A stretch of DNA of 13,292 bases from SHLQ01 sp964196045 (GTDB lineage: Bacteria > Actinomycetota > Acidimicrobiia > Acidimicrobiales > SHLQ01): positions 1-13,292 of the forward strand of contig CAXMRH010000277.1 in the NCBI GenBank assembly GCA_964196045.1, read 5' to 3'. Below, piece by piece: positions 1 to 7,258 of this stretch; within the stretch, counting starts at the first letter, position 1, and every line of letters begins with the position of its first letter. The position numbers and the translations under genes are program-made. A model generated the notes under the pieces. That model did no database searches. It worked only from the letters and a program-made list of their open reading frames with translations, and had not been told where the DNA came from.

Positions 1-1
1 G

Positions 2-457
2 TTCCAAGCAGTGGTCGACGAAGCTGCATCTGAGTTCATCGCGGAGCTCGACAACATCGTCGCCTCCGACGATGTGTGGACCCAGGTGGAAGGAACTGTC
101 CGTGTGGTCTTCCGGCTGGCGGTGCAGCGTCCCGCATTGCTGGGATTGTTGCGCGAAGCGTCGCGACCTGGCTCGATGGTCGCCGTGAGCCTGACGTCTC
201 GGCTGTCGAATCACATTGAGGCGGCTCAGCACTCGCTCGAGATCGCGCTGAAGGATGGTCGCGTCGCGGGAGACAATGCTCGTTTGCTCCTGTTCTCGCT
301 GTACTCGACGGTGATGGGTGTGGCGACCGAGGTCGAAGTGCTCCGAGCAATGGGCATCGAGCCGAGCCTGCGCTCACTCGCCGAACGACGTACCGAGTTA
401 CTCCGATTCTTGTCCGCCGCACTGACCCCGGTTGCCGGATCGAGCGTCGCTCGCTAG
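2..457 (+). CDS. TetR-family transcriptional regulator, C-terminal part (5' end outside window)
   Basis: The open frame runs in from the left edge, so the start codon is missing. The first visible residues, FQAVVDEAASEF, match the junction between the TetR DNA-binding domain (usual ...F-x-S-K-E-x-L-F-x-A-V pattern) and the ligand-binding domain. The GTG at 11 is therefore internal, not a start. What remains is about 150 residues of mostly helical sequence, the size of a TetR C-terminal effector and dimerisation domain; the helix-turn-helix lies upstream. Such proteins usually repress a neighbouring gene until a small molecule binds. The ligand and target cannot be read from this fragment. The next gene has its own -10 signal, so it need not be in the same transcript. 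The family call rests on the junction motif and the overall pattern, so it is moderately secure. Confidence 0.68.
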   Translation, partial: FQAVVDEAASEFIAELDNIVASDDVWTQVEGTVRVVFRLAVQRPALLGLLREASRPGSMVAVSLTSRLSNHIEAAQHSLEIALKDGRVAGDNARLLLFSLYSTVMGVATEVEVLRAMGIEPSLRSLAERRTELLRFLSAALTPVAGSSVAR

Positions 458-487
458 CGCGGTTCCGACCTGCGCGACCGCTCGAAG

Positions 488-493
488 TAGGGT
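488..493 (+). promoter_or_regulatory. Candidate -10 element for the TPM-domain gene
   Basis: TAGGGT fits the actinobacterial TAnnnT -10 pattern and ends 8 bases before ATG 502. That predicts a transcript starting at or next to the start codon. There is no Shine-Dalgarno-like sequence upstream of the ATG, which agrees with a leaderless mRNA. Confidence 0.45.
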
Positions 494-501
494 CGACGGC
501 C

Positions 502-2754
502 ATGGCACGACGGATTGTGATTTCTCTCCTTCTGATCGCTTCGGCGCTCGTAGGAAACACTGGGACGCTTGCGGCAACACAGGTCTCCGATGCTTGTCGT
601 GACCTGATCGACTTCGTTGGCGTGTCAGACCCCGAAGGCCTCGAGTCGGCGATCGGCGCGGCGGAGTCGCAGACCGGAATCGACTTTCATGTTCTGGTGG
701 TCGACGTTCTGCCCGCCGGAGAGGATCTCGAGGACGTCACGAGAACGAACTGTCCACAAGCGTTCGACTCGCCGGGTGATGTCGCTGATGGAAAGGTCAT
801 TCTCGCGGTGGCAGTGCAAGACCGGGTTTCTGCAGTCGACTACGGCGATGACCTCAATGAGCAACTCGACGACGACGCGGACGACATCCGGGGTCGGATG
901 AACTCGTTCTTCCAAGACGGACAGATTGGCGCCGGCCTCTCGAGCGGAGTCGGAGGCACCGTGCAAGGTCTCGAAACTGTGCCGGCGGACAACACGACTC
1001 CCGTGGTCCGTGGAGTGTTGGGAACGGCCGTCGTCGTGGGGGGAGGCGCATGGCTCTATACGAAGCGTCGCACTCGGACTTCGCGTGGTGAACAGGCCCG
1101 GGACAGATTCTCGGCAGCATCGACTCGGGTGACGAACGTTCAGGCCCGTTGGTACGACGCTGAGCAAGAAGCAGTGATCGCTGGCGGTCGGATTACTGGT
1201 ACAGCGATGGCAAGGCTGAACAAAGCCCAAACAGTGGCCGCAGAAGCATCCCGCCAGCTGTACGAGGCATGGTCGCCTGTGAGCGAAGTCGCTCCGGACG
1301 ATGTCGCTGGCTACAGCATCGAAGACCAGGTCGAAGTAGACGGACACGTCGCGGTAGCGCTCGGGTCCGTCGAAGACGCGGAGGTCAAGGTCAGCGCGCT
1401 CGAGGCGGTGATCGAAGAGTTACGCGGCAAGCCCGATGGACTTGCTCAGACACATCGAGACGCGAGCGACCGCATCAAGTCGGGCTTGGATGCGGTCGAC
1501 GCACGGTCCGGCGAGGGATGGGTCGTCGACTCGGGTCGACGGCGACTCGCTGAGCTGTCGGCAGCACTCGACCTGCTCGATCCGTTCGCTATGCGAATCG
1601 ATGTCGACTTGATGACCAAGGATCTCGAGCCACTTTCTGCCGAGATCGCCTCGGTGGCCGGCGACCTCGAAACGCTGGCCGCCCGACATGCCGAGACGGG
1701 AGTCCGAAGGTCGAACATGGGGCCGGAGATCCTTGGTCAACGAGGACGTGTCATGCAACTGACCTCGACGATGCATCACTGGGTCGCCGAACATGCATCG
1801 GCATCCTTCGAGTCGGTGCTTGCTCATCCTGAGGAAGCGGAACGACAGCTTGGCCGGGCCGAAGCAAGCCTGCTCGCTGCCGACTCGGTTGGGTCGATTC
1901 CGCGTGACCTCGCCGCGATGCGCATGGTCAATGCCGAACTCGACAAGGCGCAGACGTCCGTGGACCTCGCCGACGAACTCCTCGATGAGATGGACGAGCT
2001 GGATGTGTTGCTCGACGCGGCCAAAGAGGGAGCCCCTGGTGCCGTTGCTGCTGCGGCCGACGACGCTCGCTTACTTGTCAACTATGTGAAGGAGCACCAG
2101 GGCGATGTTCCGTCACGAGCGCCCAAGGTCGCAGCTCATGTGGATCAGATGCAATCACAAGCCGAGGCCGCGCTTCGTTCGACGCCACCTGACTACTTGC
2201 TCGCCATGGAGCTCAGCGGCCAGGTCGAGTCCATCGTGAACACCGAGCTCGGCGAATTCAAGAGCACGGTCGGCGAGCGAGAACGCTCCCGCAACCAAGC
2301 CTTGACCGAGATTCGATCCGCCACGGTCGCAGTCGATCGTGCCGACCGTCATGTGCGTAGTCACGTGTTCTCGTCGCGCAGGGAGAAGGATGCACAGATC
2401 GCGATCGATCAGCTCCGGTCGGGGTTGATGCGAGCCACGGAACGGGTGGAGGCGGACCCAGCGGAAGCCCTCCGAGAGGCCGCGCAGATCGAACTGACCG
2501 CGGACCAGTTGTATCGAGAGGCTCAACAGCGGCAGCGCCACAACGGCCGAGGTGGGTTCGGCGGCGGCTTTGGCGGAGGAATCATTGTCGGCGGCGGTGG
2601 TTTCCGCGGTCACGGCGGCGGCCGTAGTCACCGTGGTGGCGGCTGGGGCGGGGGCGGCGGGGGCGGTTTCGGTGGTGGCTTCGGCGGCGGTAGTTCAGGC
2701 GGCTGGGGTGGAGGCGGCGGAGGTTTCAGCGGCGGTAGTTCAGGCGGCTGGTGA
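502..2754 (+). CDS. TPM-domain protein with signal peptide, membrane segment, coiled coils and glycine-rich tail
   Basis: This 750-residue protein starts with a signal peptide (about residues 1-25, hydrophobic core VISLLLIASALVG). A TPM/YgcG-like domain follows at about 28-158; it includes a DFHVLVVDVL strand, a GKVILAVAVQDR segment and two cysteines (32, 84) that could pair. A single hydrophobic segment lies at about 168-187 (RGVLGTAVVVGGGAWLY), followed by basic residues. About 480 residues of charged, mostly helical, probably coiled-coil sequence come next. From residue 682 to the end the chain is Gly/Ser/Phe/Trp-rich and closes with GGSSGGW repeats. TPM proteins often have a membrane segment and end in Gly-rich tails, but the long helical insert is unusual. 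The predicted topology is TPM domain outside and coiled coil plus tail inside. Family members have been linked to photosystem repair and phosphatase activity; the role here is unknown. The last 15 bases overlap the convergent HNH gene. Confidence 0.82.
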   Translation: MARRIVISLLLIASALVGNTGTLAATQVSDACRDLIDFVGVSDPEGLESAIGAAESQTGIDFHVLVVDVLPAGEDLEDVTRTNCPQAFDSPGDVADGKVILAVAVQDRVSAVDYGDDLNEQLDDDADDIRGRMNSFFQDGQIGAGLSSGVGGTVQGLETVPADNTTPVVRGVLGTAVVVGGGAWLYTKRRTRTSRGEQARDRFSAASTRVTNVQARWYDAEQEAVIAGGRITGTAMARLNKAQTVAAEASRQLYEAWSPVSEVAPDDVAGYSIEDQVEVDGHVAVALGSVEDAEVKVSALEAVIEELRGKPDGLAQTHRDASDRIKSGLDAVDARSGEGWVVDSGRRRLAELSAALDLLDPFAMRIDVDLMTKDLEPLSAEIASVAGDLETLAARHAETGVRRSNMGPEILGQRGRVMQLTSTMHHWVAEHASASFESVLAHPEEAERQLGRAEASLLAADSVGSIPRDLAAMRMVNAELDKAQTSVDLADELLDEMDELDVLLDAAKEGAPGAVAAAADDARLLVNYVKEHQGDVPSRAPKVAAHVDQMQSQAEAALRSTPPDYLLAMELSGQVESIVNTELGEFKSTVGERERSRNQALTEIRSATVAVDRADRHVRSHVFSSRREKDAQIAIDQLRSGLMRATERVEADPAEALREAAQIELTADQLYREAQQRQRHNGRGGFGGGFGGGIIVGGGGFRGHGGGRSHRGGGWGGGGGGGFGGGFGGGSSGGWGGGGGGFSGGSSGGW
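2685..2751 (+). repeat. Two copies of a 22-bp direct repeat in the glycine-rich tail
   Basis: Identical 22-base copies occupy 2685-2706 and 2730-2751, 45 bases apart and therefore in the same reading frame. Each encodes the GGSSGGW unit. The second copy ends exactly at the TPM stop codon and contains the stop codon of the HNH gene on the other strand. They sit in a run of GGC/GGT/GGA codons (about 2551-2751) and most likely arose by slippage or unequal exchange. Confidence 0.85.
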
Positions 2755-3986
2755 TGGCCACAGTCCGCGGGTGATGTCGTGGCCTCGCCAGAGGTTGTCG
2801 CCTTCGCAGAGGTTGCGCGTGTTTTTGACACTGGTGTTTTGTGTGTGTGAGTAGGGGGTGATGTGGTCGCCGTGTAACCAGTGGAACGGTGAATCACACA
2901 CGGGGTTTGCGCATTTGCCGTTCGTCGCAGCGAGCGAGATGTCTTTCATCCAGTCGGGGATTTGTCGACTGTCGTGGGACGCTTGGATGGGTCGGCCTCG
3001 GGCGGAGTAGACGATTCTTCGGAACGTTGCGGTCACCGTTGCGGCCAACGCATAGAGCGGATGAATCGGGGTTCCGTCGATCAGCTGGCATTTCTTGTCG
3101 ATATCGGTGCGGTCGAGCTCTGGAAACTGGTTGGTGGTCGTGTCGGTAAGCCAGGCAACGGTGTTCTCGTACACGTTCTGGCTCATCACGATGTTGACTC
3201 GTGGCCGGGCGAAGCTGCCGTTGGGGCGAGCAGCACCGCGACCGACGAGATTCATGAGCGCATCAAGGGTACGACGGCGCACCGTTGAGGTCGTACCGGT
3301 TTCTTTTCCGCGGACCGAAAGTTGTTTGCTTCGGCCTTGATTTCGTCACGCAGTGCGGCTGCTTGGAGCGGGTCGAGGACACCGGACAATTTGGCCTTGC
3401 CACCTGGCAACGGCGTGATCGACAGTCCGAACTGTTGCTCTTGGTCGTTGGGTTCAGCACCGTCAGGGTCCGCGCCGAGGAGCCATTCGTCGACGACGTC
3501 CATGAGGTCGCGGAAATGGCAGGTAGTGAACGTGTGAACCCAGAACTCTTCATCATTGATCAGGTGTTGGTGAACCCGTGGGTTGTCCGCGAGGCGCAGC
3601 AACTCGACATGTCCCGTGGTGACGTCACCTGAGCGGAACGTTTCGGCTAACACCGGAAGATCGGCCAGCCAGTTCACGATCCGTTGATCGAACCGCACTG
3701 ATGCCGGGTCGGCGAGCGTCCGTGCCGCTACATGATTCGCGGTGTTGCGTTGATCGGTCAGCTGACCAACCTCGACCATGTCAGCGGCCTGCACAGCCTC
3801 CATGCGCAACGCATCGACCTTTGCCGTGATCGCAATCAACGCCACCAAACGATCCGACATCTGTTGCACATCAAGGCACGACAACGGCGTGCTGAAACAG
3901 GCATCGACAGCGGCCTCGAGGGCTGCAACATCTGCGCCAGGTTCGAGTACTCCTCCGATTGCCACACATAACACTGTATCGAACAT
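2740..3986 (-). pseudogene. DUF222/HNH endonuclease-family gene (13E12-repeat type) with a -1 frameshift
   Basis: Two frames on the minus strand together make one protein. The upstream part (3986 down to a stop at 3252) is the DUF222-type helical domain ending around LDPLQAAALRDEIKAEANNF. The downstream part (frame ending at 2740) continues with GKETGTTSTVRRRTLDAL and carries an HNH core: C-x4-C, then HGDHI, then N-L-C, then a terminal N and H. The switch falls at 3300-3307, an A-rich run on the coding strand (AAAAGAAA). Restoring one base gives about 415 residues, a normal length. Start ATG 3986 is preferred over an upstream TTG at 4001. A possible -10 (TATTGT, 3998-4003) lies 11 bases upstream. 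The 3' end overlaps the TPM gene by 15 bases. These proteins are abundant and multi-copy in actinobacteria, with no agreed function. The lesion could be a real mutation, a homopolymer base-call error, or (less likely) recoding. Confidence 0.83.
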
Positions 3987-4052
3987 ACGTTCGGTCCACA
4001 ATAAAATTCAGTTGATTTCTCAAGGTCGCTCTACGATCAGTCTTTCGAAGGA

Positions 4053-4425
4053 TCAGAACTCGTCGGCTAGATTGTCGGTGCCGATGCCGACGCCCCACAG
4101 CGCTGGTATGACATACATCCCACAGCTCACCGACTTCCACGCTTGGAGCGTCTCGGTAGTCGTCCACGCTGGCCAGGCCCACGACATCTTCATCAATTTG
4201 CGCTACGAAGTTGTGCGAATGGCCGAGCCCGGGCACTGCGCTCTCACCGCGCAGAATCGATGCCCAGCGATTGGTTCGCTCTTCAACATCGAGGCTGTCG
4301 AGCAAGCTGTCTTCGAGGAGGCCTCGGTACGCGTCTTGCCAAGCCCTGACTTGAGCAGTGGCCATTGACCGCGCGTCCTGTTCGAGCGCATTGCGAACCA
4401 AGATCCGAGCAGCTGGCCCCGTCAT
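4053..4425 (-). pseudogene. GNAT acetyltransferase remnant (frameshifted and truncated)
   Basis: From ATG 4425 the frame reads ILVRNALEQDARSMATAQVRAWQDAYRGLL and later NFVAQIDEDVVGLASV and GELWDV. This is the typical N-terminal half of a GNAT N-acetyltransferase (acetyl-CoA-dependent acylation of an amine). At about 4111-4119 the frame is lost. The expected YVIPALWGVGIG segment (strand 4 and start of the acetyl-CoA loop) continues in another frame and stops at 4053-4055. Losing two bases from a TATA-like run would explain the shift, since restoring two bases gives exactly 125 codons. The remaining C-terminal 40-50 residues of the fold are absent, so even the repaired frame would be incomplete. 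A -10 hexamer (TACTCT) ends 6 bases before the ATG, and the start lies 22 bases beyond the ddl stop on the same strand. The substrate is unknown. Confidence 0.78.
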
Positions 4426-4431
4426 CTCTAA

Positions 4432-4437
4432 AGAGTA
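4432..4437 (-). promoter_or_regulatory. Candidate -10 element for the GNAT remnant
   Basis: On the minus strand TACTCT ends 6 bases before ATG 4425. It lies inside the 22-base ddl-GNAT gap, so the GNAT gene may once have had its own leaderless transcript besides any readthrough from ddl. Confidence 0.4.
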
Positions 4438-4447
4438 CGTGCTGACC

Positions 4448-5497
4448 TCAATGGCCCGTGTTACGTCTCCGGCGGCTGTGGCGCTCGAAGGCGAGTTCCA
4501 CGAGCTCGTCGATGAGGTCTGGATATTCGAGGCCGGATGCTTGCCACATTTTGGGGTACATGGAGATCGGGGTGAATCCGGGCATCGTGTTGAGCTCGTT
4601 GACCAGCCAACCGCGCCCAGCTGGTTCGTAGAAGAAATCTGCCCTGGCGAGGCCTTCCACTCGGAGCGCTTTGTAGGCATCCAAGGCAACGGCTTGCATC
4701 TCGGCAATCTCGGAATCGTCGAGCGGTGCAGGGATGAGCAGCTTCGCGACTCCATCGACGTATTTGTCTTCGTATGTATAGAAGTCTGCTCCTGCGACAA
4801 TTTCGCCTGGCAGGGACGTTCGAGGCCGACGATTCCCGAGCACAGAGATCTCGATCTCTCGACCGACTATTGCCTCCTCGACGACGATCCATTCGTCGTA
4901 GGCGGCGGCGAGCGCGAGCGCCGCGTCGACTTCTGCGACCGTGCTTGCTCGGCTCACTCCCACGGAGGAACCCATATTGGCGGGTTTCACGAAGACCGGG
5001 CTGCCCAACTCGGCCAGCACGTTTTTAGCCGTCGCATCGGTGACTTCATCGGCGTTGAACCCAAGCCACGCAGCCTGAGGCACACCGGCTGATGTAAGCG
5101 CGTGCTTCGCCGCGATCTTGTCCATGGCCAAGGCGCTGCCTAGGACCCCAGCGCCGGCGTACGGAACGTTGGCCAGCTCGCACAAACCTTGAATGGTTCC
5201 ATCCTCGCCCATCGGGCCATGCAGAAGCGGCAAAACCGCGCCGCCGATTTCCGCGGTCTCTCGAAGCAGGGAGAAAGCATCGACAGGTGAGCCCGATGGA
5301 TCGAGAGCCTCCATATCGGAGGACCATGTCGCTCGAGACCATGTTCCGTTGCGATCGATCCCAATTGGAACGATCTCGTAGCGATCGCGGCGAGCGGCAT
5401 CGAGAACGTGTTTCGCTGTGACACAAGAGACGTCGTGCTCGGCAGATTGTCCTCCGAAGATCACAAGTAATCGAATAGGTGGGGCGGCGTTCGTCAC
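4448..5497 (-). CDS. ddl: D-alanine--D-alanine ligase
   Basis: The enzyme joins two D-alanines using ATP in the cytoplasm, making the dipeptide that MurF adds to the peptidoglycan precursor. Numbered from GTG 5497 (349 residues, usual family size), the Ddl signatures are all present: FGGQSAEHDVS at 14-24, LHGPMGEDGT at 92-101, the ATP-grasp segment KPANMGSSVGVS at 171-182, YEDKYVDG in the omega loop at about 242-249, and NELNTMPGFTPISMYP at 300-315. The tyrosine in the omega loop (DKY) points to D-Ala-D-Ala rather than D-Ala-D-lactate synthesis. A longer frame begins at TTG 5506, but a -10 hexamer (5506-5511) overlaps that TTG and ends 8 bases before GTG 5497, which favours the GTG. There is no Shine-Dalgarno sequence. 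The gene diverges from murF and is followed by the GNAT remnant. Confidence 0.96.
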   Translation of the reverse strand: MTNAAPPIRLLVIFGGQSAEHDVSCVTAKHVLDAARRDRYEIVPIGIDRNGTWSRATWSSDMEALDPSGSPVDAFSLLRETAEIGGAVLPLLHGPMGEDGTIQGLCELANVPYAGAGVLGSALAMDKIAAKHALTSAGVPQAAWLGFNADEVTDATAKNVLAELGSPVFVKPANMGSSVGVSRASTVAEVDAALALAAAYDEWIVVEEAIVGREIEISVLGNRRPRTSLPGEIVAGADFYTYEDKYVDGVAKLLIPAPLDDSEIAEMQAVALDAYKALRVEGLARADFFYEPAGRGWLVNELNTMPGFTPISMYPKMWQASGLEYPDLIDELVELAFERHSRRRRNTGH

Positions 5498-5505
5498 GGT
5501 GACCA

Positions 5506-5511
5506 ACAGTA
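5506..5511 (-). promoter_or_regulatory. Candidate -10 element for ddl
   Basis: TACTGT on the minus strand, with 8 bases to GTG 5497. It lies 14 bases from the murF -10 on the opposite strand, so the -35 contact of each promoter would fall on the other promoter's -10. Confidence 0.45.
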
Positions 5512-5525
5512 GTGGGGGAGGCGTC

Positions 5526-5531
5526 TAGCGT
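5526..5531 (+). promoter_or_regulatory. Candidate -10 element for murF
   Basis: TAGCGT ends 6 bases before GTG 5538, which is ideal spacing for a leaderless transcript. The purine-rich GGGGGAGG at 5514-5521 is too far from the GTG to act as a ribosome binding site. Confidence 0.5.
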
Positions 5532-5537
5532 GGCCAC

Positions 5538-6836
5538 GTGAAGTTTGCTGCATCACACATTGCCGACGTGACCGGCGGATCGCTGGAGGGTCCCGACGTC
5601 GAGACCGACGGCGCGACTCAGGACAGCCGGGACGTGCAGGTCGGTCGGTTGTTCATACCACTCGTGGCCGAACGTGACGGCCACGACTTCATCAACTCCG
5701 CACTCGTGGCGGGGGCTTCCGCGTACCTGACGCAGCGCGAATCGATGGGCGGAACCGCGATCATCGTGAAGGACACAGCGAAGGCGATGAACCAGCTCGC
5801 GCAGCACGCCCGTTCTGCAATTGCCGGACCAGTGGTCGGCGTCACGGGGAGTGTTGGTAAAACCTCGACCAAAGATCTTCTCGCAGGAATCCTGCGACGG
5901 GTCATGCCGACCCACGCATCGGTCAAGTCCTTTAACAACGAGATTGGTGTGCCACTGACGCTCCTGAACGCGCCCGATGGCACGCGGGCTGCTGTCGTAG
6001 AGATGGGCTCTCGCGGAATCGGGCACGTTGCCGCTTTGTGTGAGATTGCATCGCCCACGATTGGTGTGGTGACCCTTGTGGCTGCTGCACACAAGGGAGA
6101 GTTCGGGTCGCTCGACGCCATTGGTATCGCGAAAGGTGAGCTGGTCGAGGCCCTACCAGTCGACGGTTTGGCGGTCCTCAACGCGGACGATCAGCGTGTC
6201 TCGGAAATGGCCTACCGGACCGAAGCAGCCGTGGTCACCTTCGGGGAGTCGATATCGAGCGACGTTCGCATTTCCTCGATAGCTCTGGACGACGAGCTCC
6301 GAGCCACATTTGAACTCGACACTCCGTGGGGTCGTGTCGTTGCTCGCCCTGCCGTTCGCGGAGCGCACATGGCGACGAACGTCGCAGCCGCAGTCGGGAC
6401 GGCGCTTTGGCTCGGGGTTCCAATCGCAGATGTCGAAGCAGGACTGACCGATGCAGAGGTCTCTCCCTGGCGCATGGAGGTGTCTCACTCAGCGTCCGGT
6501 GCGCTGATCATAAATGACTCCTACAACGCGAACCCGACGTCGATGCGAGGAGCGCTCGATTCGCTCGCCCGTCTCCAGCAGTCGCGCAAGGTTGCGGTCG
6601 TTGGATACATGGCGGAGCTCGGGTCCGACGAGGCCGAAGATCACCTCGGCATCGCGTCAGAGATTGCCTCGATTGGTGCGGAGATGGTGGCCGTTGGCAC
6701 GAATCTCTACGGAGTCGAGGCGGTCGATGATCCACTCGAGGCCATCGGCGATCTCGACGAAGACACGGCGGTTCTCGTAAAGGGATCCCGGTCCGCTGGC
6801 CTCGAGTCGATAGCGAAACACCTTCTCTCCCGTTGA
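5538..6836 (+). CDS. murF: UDP-N-acetylmuramoyl-tripeptide--D-alanyl-D-alanine ligase
   Basis: This cytoplasmic Mur ligase adds D-Ala-D-Ala, the product of the adjacent Ddl, to the UDP-MurNAc-tripeptide to complete the pentapeptide precursor. The 432-residue length is usual for MurF. The N-terminal substrate domain includes DSRDVQVGRLFIPL (about 29-42). The ATP-binding loop is GSVGKT at 104-109. NDSYNANPTSMRGALDSL (from residue 326) is the C-terminal-domain motif characteristic of MurF. The start is GTG with a leaderless-type -10. The gene stands apart from a normal dcw cluster (no murE, mraY or murD beside it) and is paired head to head with ddl, which suggests joint control of the last cytoplasmic steps. 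Its stop codon lies 1 base from the stop of the convergent zinc-ribbon gene. Confidence 0.96.
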   Translation: MKFAASHIADVTGGSLEGPDVETDGATQDSRDVQVGRLFIPLVAERDGHDFINSALVAGASAYLTQRESMGGTAIIVKDTAKAMNQLAQHARSAIAGPVVGVTGSVGKTSTKDLLAGILRRVMPTHASVKSFNNEIGVPLTLLNAPDGTRAAVVEMGSRGIGHVAALCEIASPTIGVVTLVAAAHKGEFGSLDAIGIAKGELVEALPVDGLAVLNADDQRVSEMAYRTEAAVVTFGESISSDVRISSIALDDELRATFELDTPWGRVVARPAVRGAHMATNVAAAVGTALWLGVPIADVEAGLTDAEVSPWRMEVSHSASGALIINDSYNANPTSMRGALDSLARLQQSRKVAVVGYMAELGSDEAEDHLGIASEIASIGAEMVAVGTNLYGVEAVDDPLEAIGDLDEDTAVLVKGSRSAGLESIAKHLLSR

Positions 6837-6837
6837 C

Positions 6838-7149
6838 TCAGTAGGGCAGTTCGTCCGGAGGGAGAGGTGACTTGCTAGCCAGGTAGTTGGCGAGGAGCTC
6901 AGGCTCGCAGCTCGGACAGAGATATACGAGGCGCATCGACTGAATCGAAAGCTGCGTTCCACGACTCTTGTCCACGATCGCCCGGAATGCTGGTCGTACC
7001 TCGTCGCTGCCGCAGGTCGTGCAGGTCGGTGTCAGGTCGCGGTCCCATACGAGGCCACATGCACCACACGTGATCGAAATGATCTCACCGCTGCGTTCGC
7101 CATCGAGATTCTCTTCCTCACCGCAGTTCGCACACGAGATATCAGGCAC
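6838..7149 (-). CDS. Small zinc-ribbon protein with four CxxC pairs
   Basis: Read from GTG 7149 the protein has 103 residues and four CxxC pairs (Cys 6/9, 28/31, 43/46 and 78/81), enough for two structural zinc sites. Sequence around them includes SCANCGEE, TCGACGLVW, TCTTCGSDE and LCPSC. The middle part (RPAFRAIVDKSRGTQLSIQSMRLVY) may form strands and a helix, and the C-terminus is proline-rich. I do not recognise a named family and assign no function; RNA, DNA or protein binding are all possible. An upstream GTG at 7173 is open, but TACGCT at 7157-7162 ends 7 bases before GTG 7149, which favours the shorter form. The gene diverges from the J-domain gene with 109 bases between starts, and it ends 1 base from murF. 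Confidence 0.72.
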   Translation of the reverse strand: MPDISCANCGEEENLDGERSGEIISITCGACGLVWDRDLTPTCTTCGSDEVRPAFRAIVDKSRGTQLSIQSMRLVYLCPSCEPELLANYLASKSPLPPDELPY

Positions 7150-7156
7150 GACGACG

Positions 7157-7162
7157 AGCGTA
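7157..7162 (-). promoter_or_regulatory. Candidate -10 element for the four-CxxC zinc-ribbon gene
   Basis: TACGCT on the minus strand, 7 bases before GTG 7149. It lies inside the longer open frame that starts at 7173, so it argues for the shorter protein. Confidence 0.45.
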
Positions 7163-7243
7163 CTTGCTCGCACGAATGGGTGGCCTCGTCACGCTTTGTG
7201 ACCAGTAATACTCGCCGACGTACACGGATCTGAATCGAAGAGA

Positions 7244-7249
7244 TACCCT
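7244..7249 (+). promoter_or_regulatory. Candidate -10 element for the J-domain gene
   Basis: TACCCT matches TAnnnT and ends 9 bases before ATG 7259. No convincing Shine-Dalgarno sequence precedes the ATG. Confidence 0.45.
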
Positions 7250-7258
7250 CGCGCGGAA

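Noticed and set aside
36..560. A 174-residue open frame on the minus strand across the TetR fragment.
   Set aside because: It is arginine- and serine-rich shadow sequence opposite the TetR and TPM starts, with no domain pattern.
2628..2897. A proline-rich minus-strand frame (PPPKPPPKPP type).
   Set aside because: It is the antisense reading of the glycine codon run in the TPM tail and overlaps the HNH gene.
3871..4800. A 309-residue minus-strand frame spanning ddl, the GNAT remnant and part of the HNH gene.
   Set aside because: Only the middle part (from Met at 4425 to about 4115) is real GNAT sequence; the ends are out-of-frame readings of ddl and of the HNH gene.
4358..5092. A 244-residue plus-strand frame.
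   Set aside because: It lies wholly opposite ddl, whose motifs are unmistakable, and shows no family features itself.
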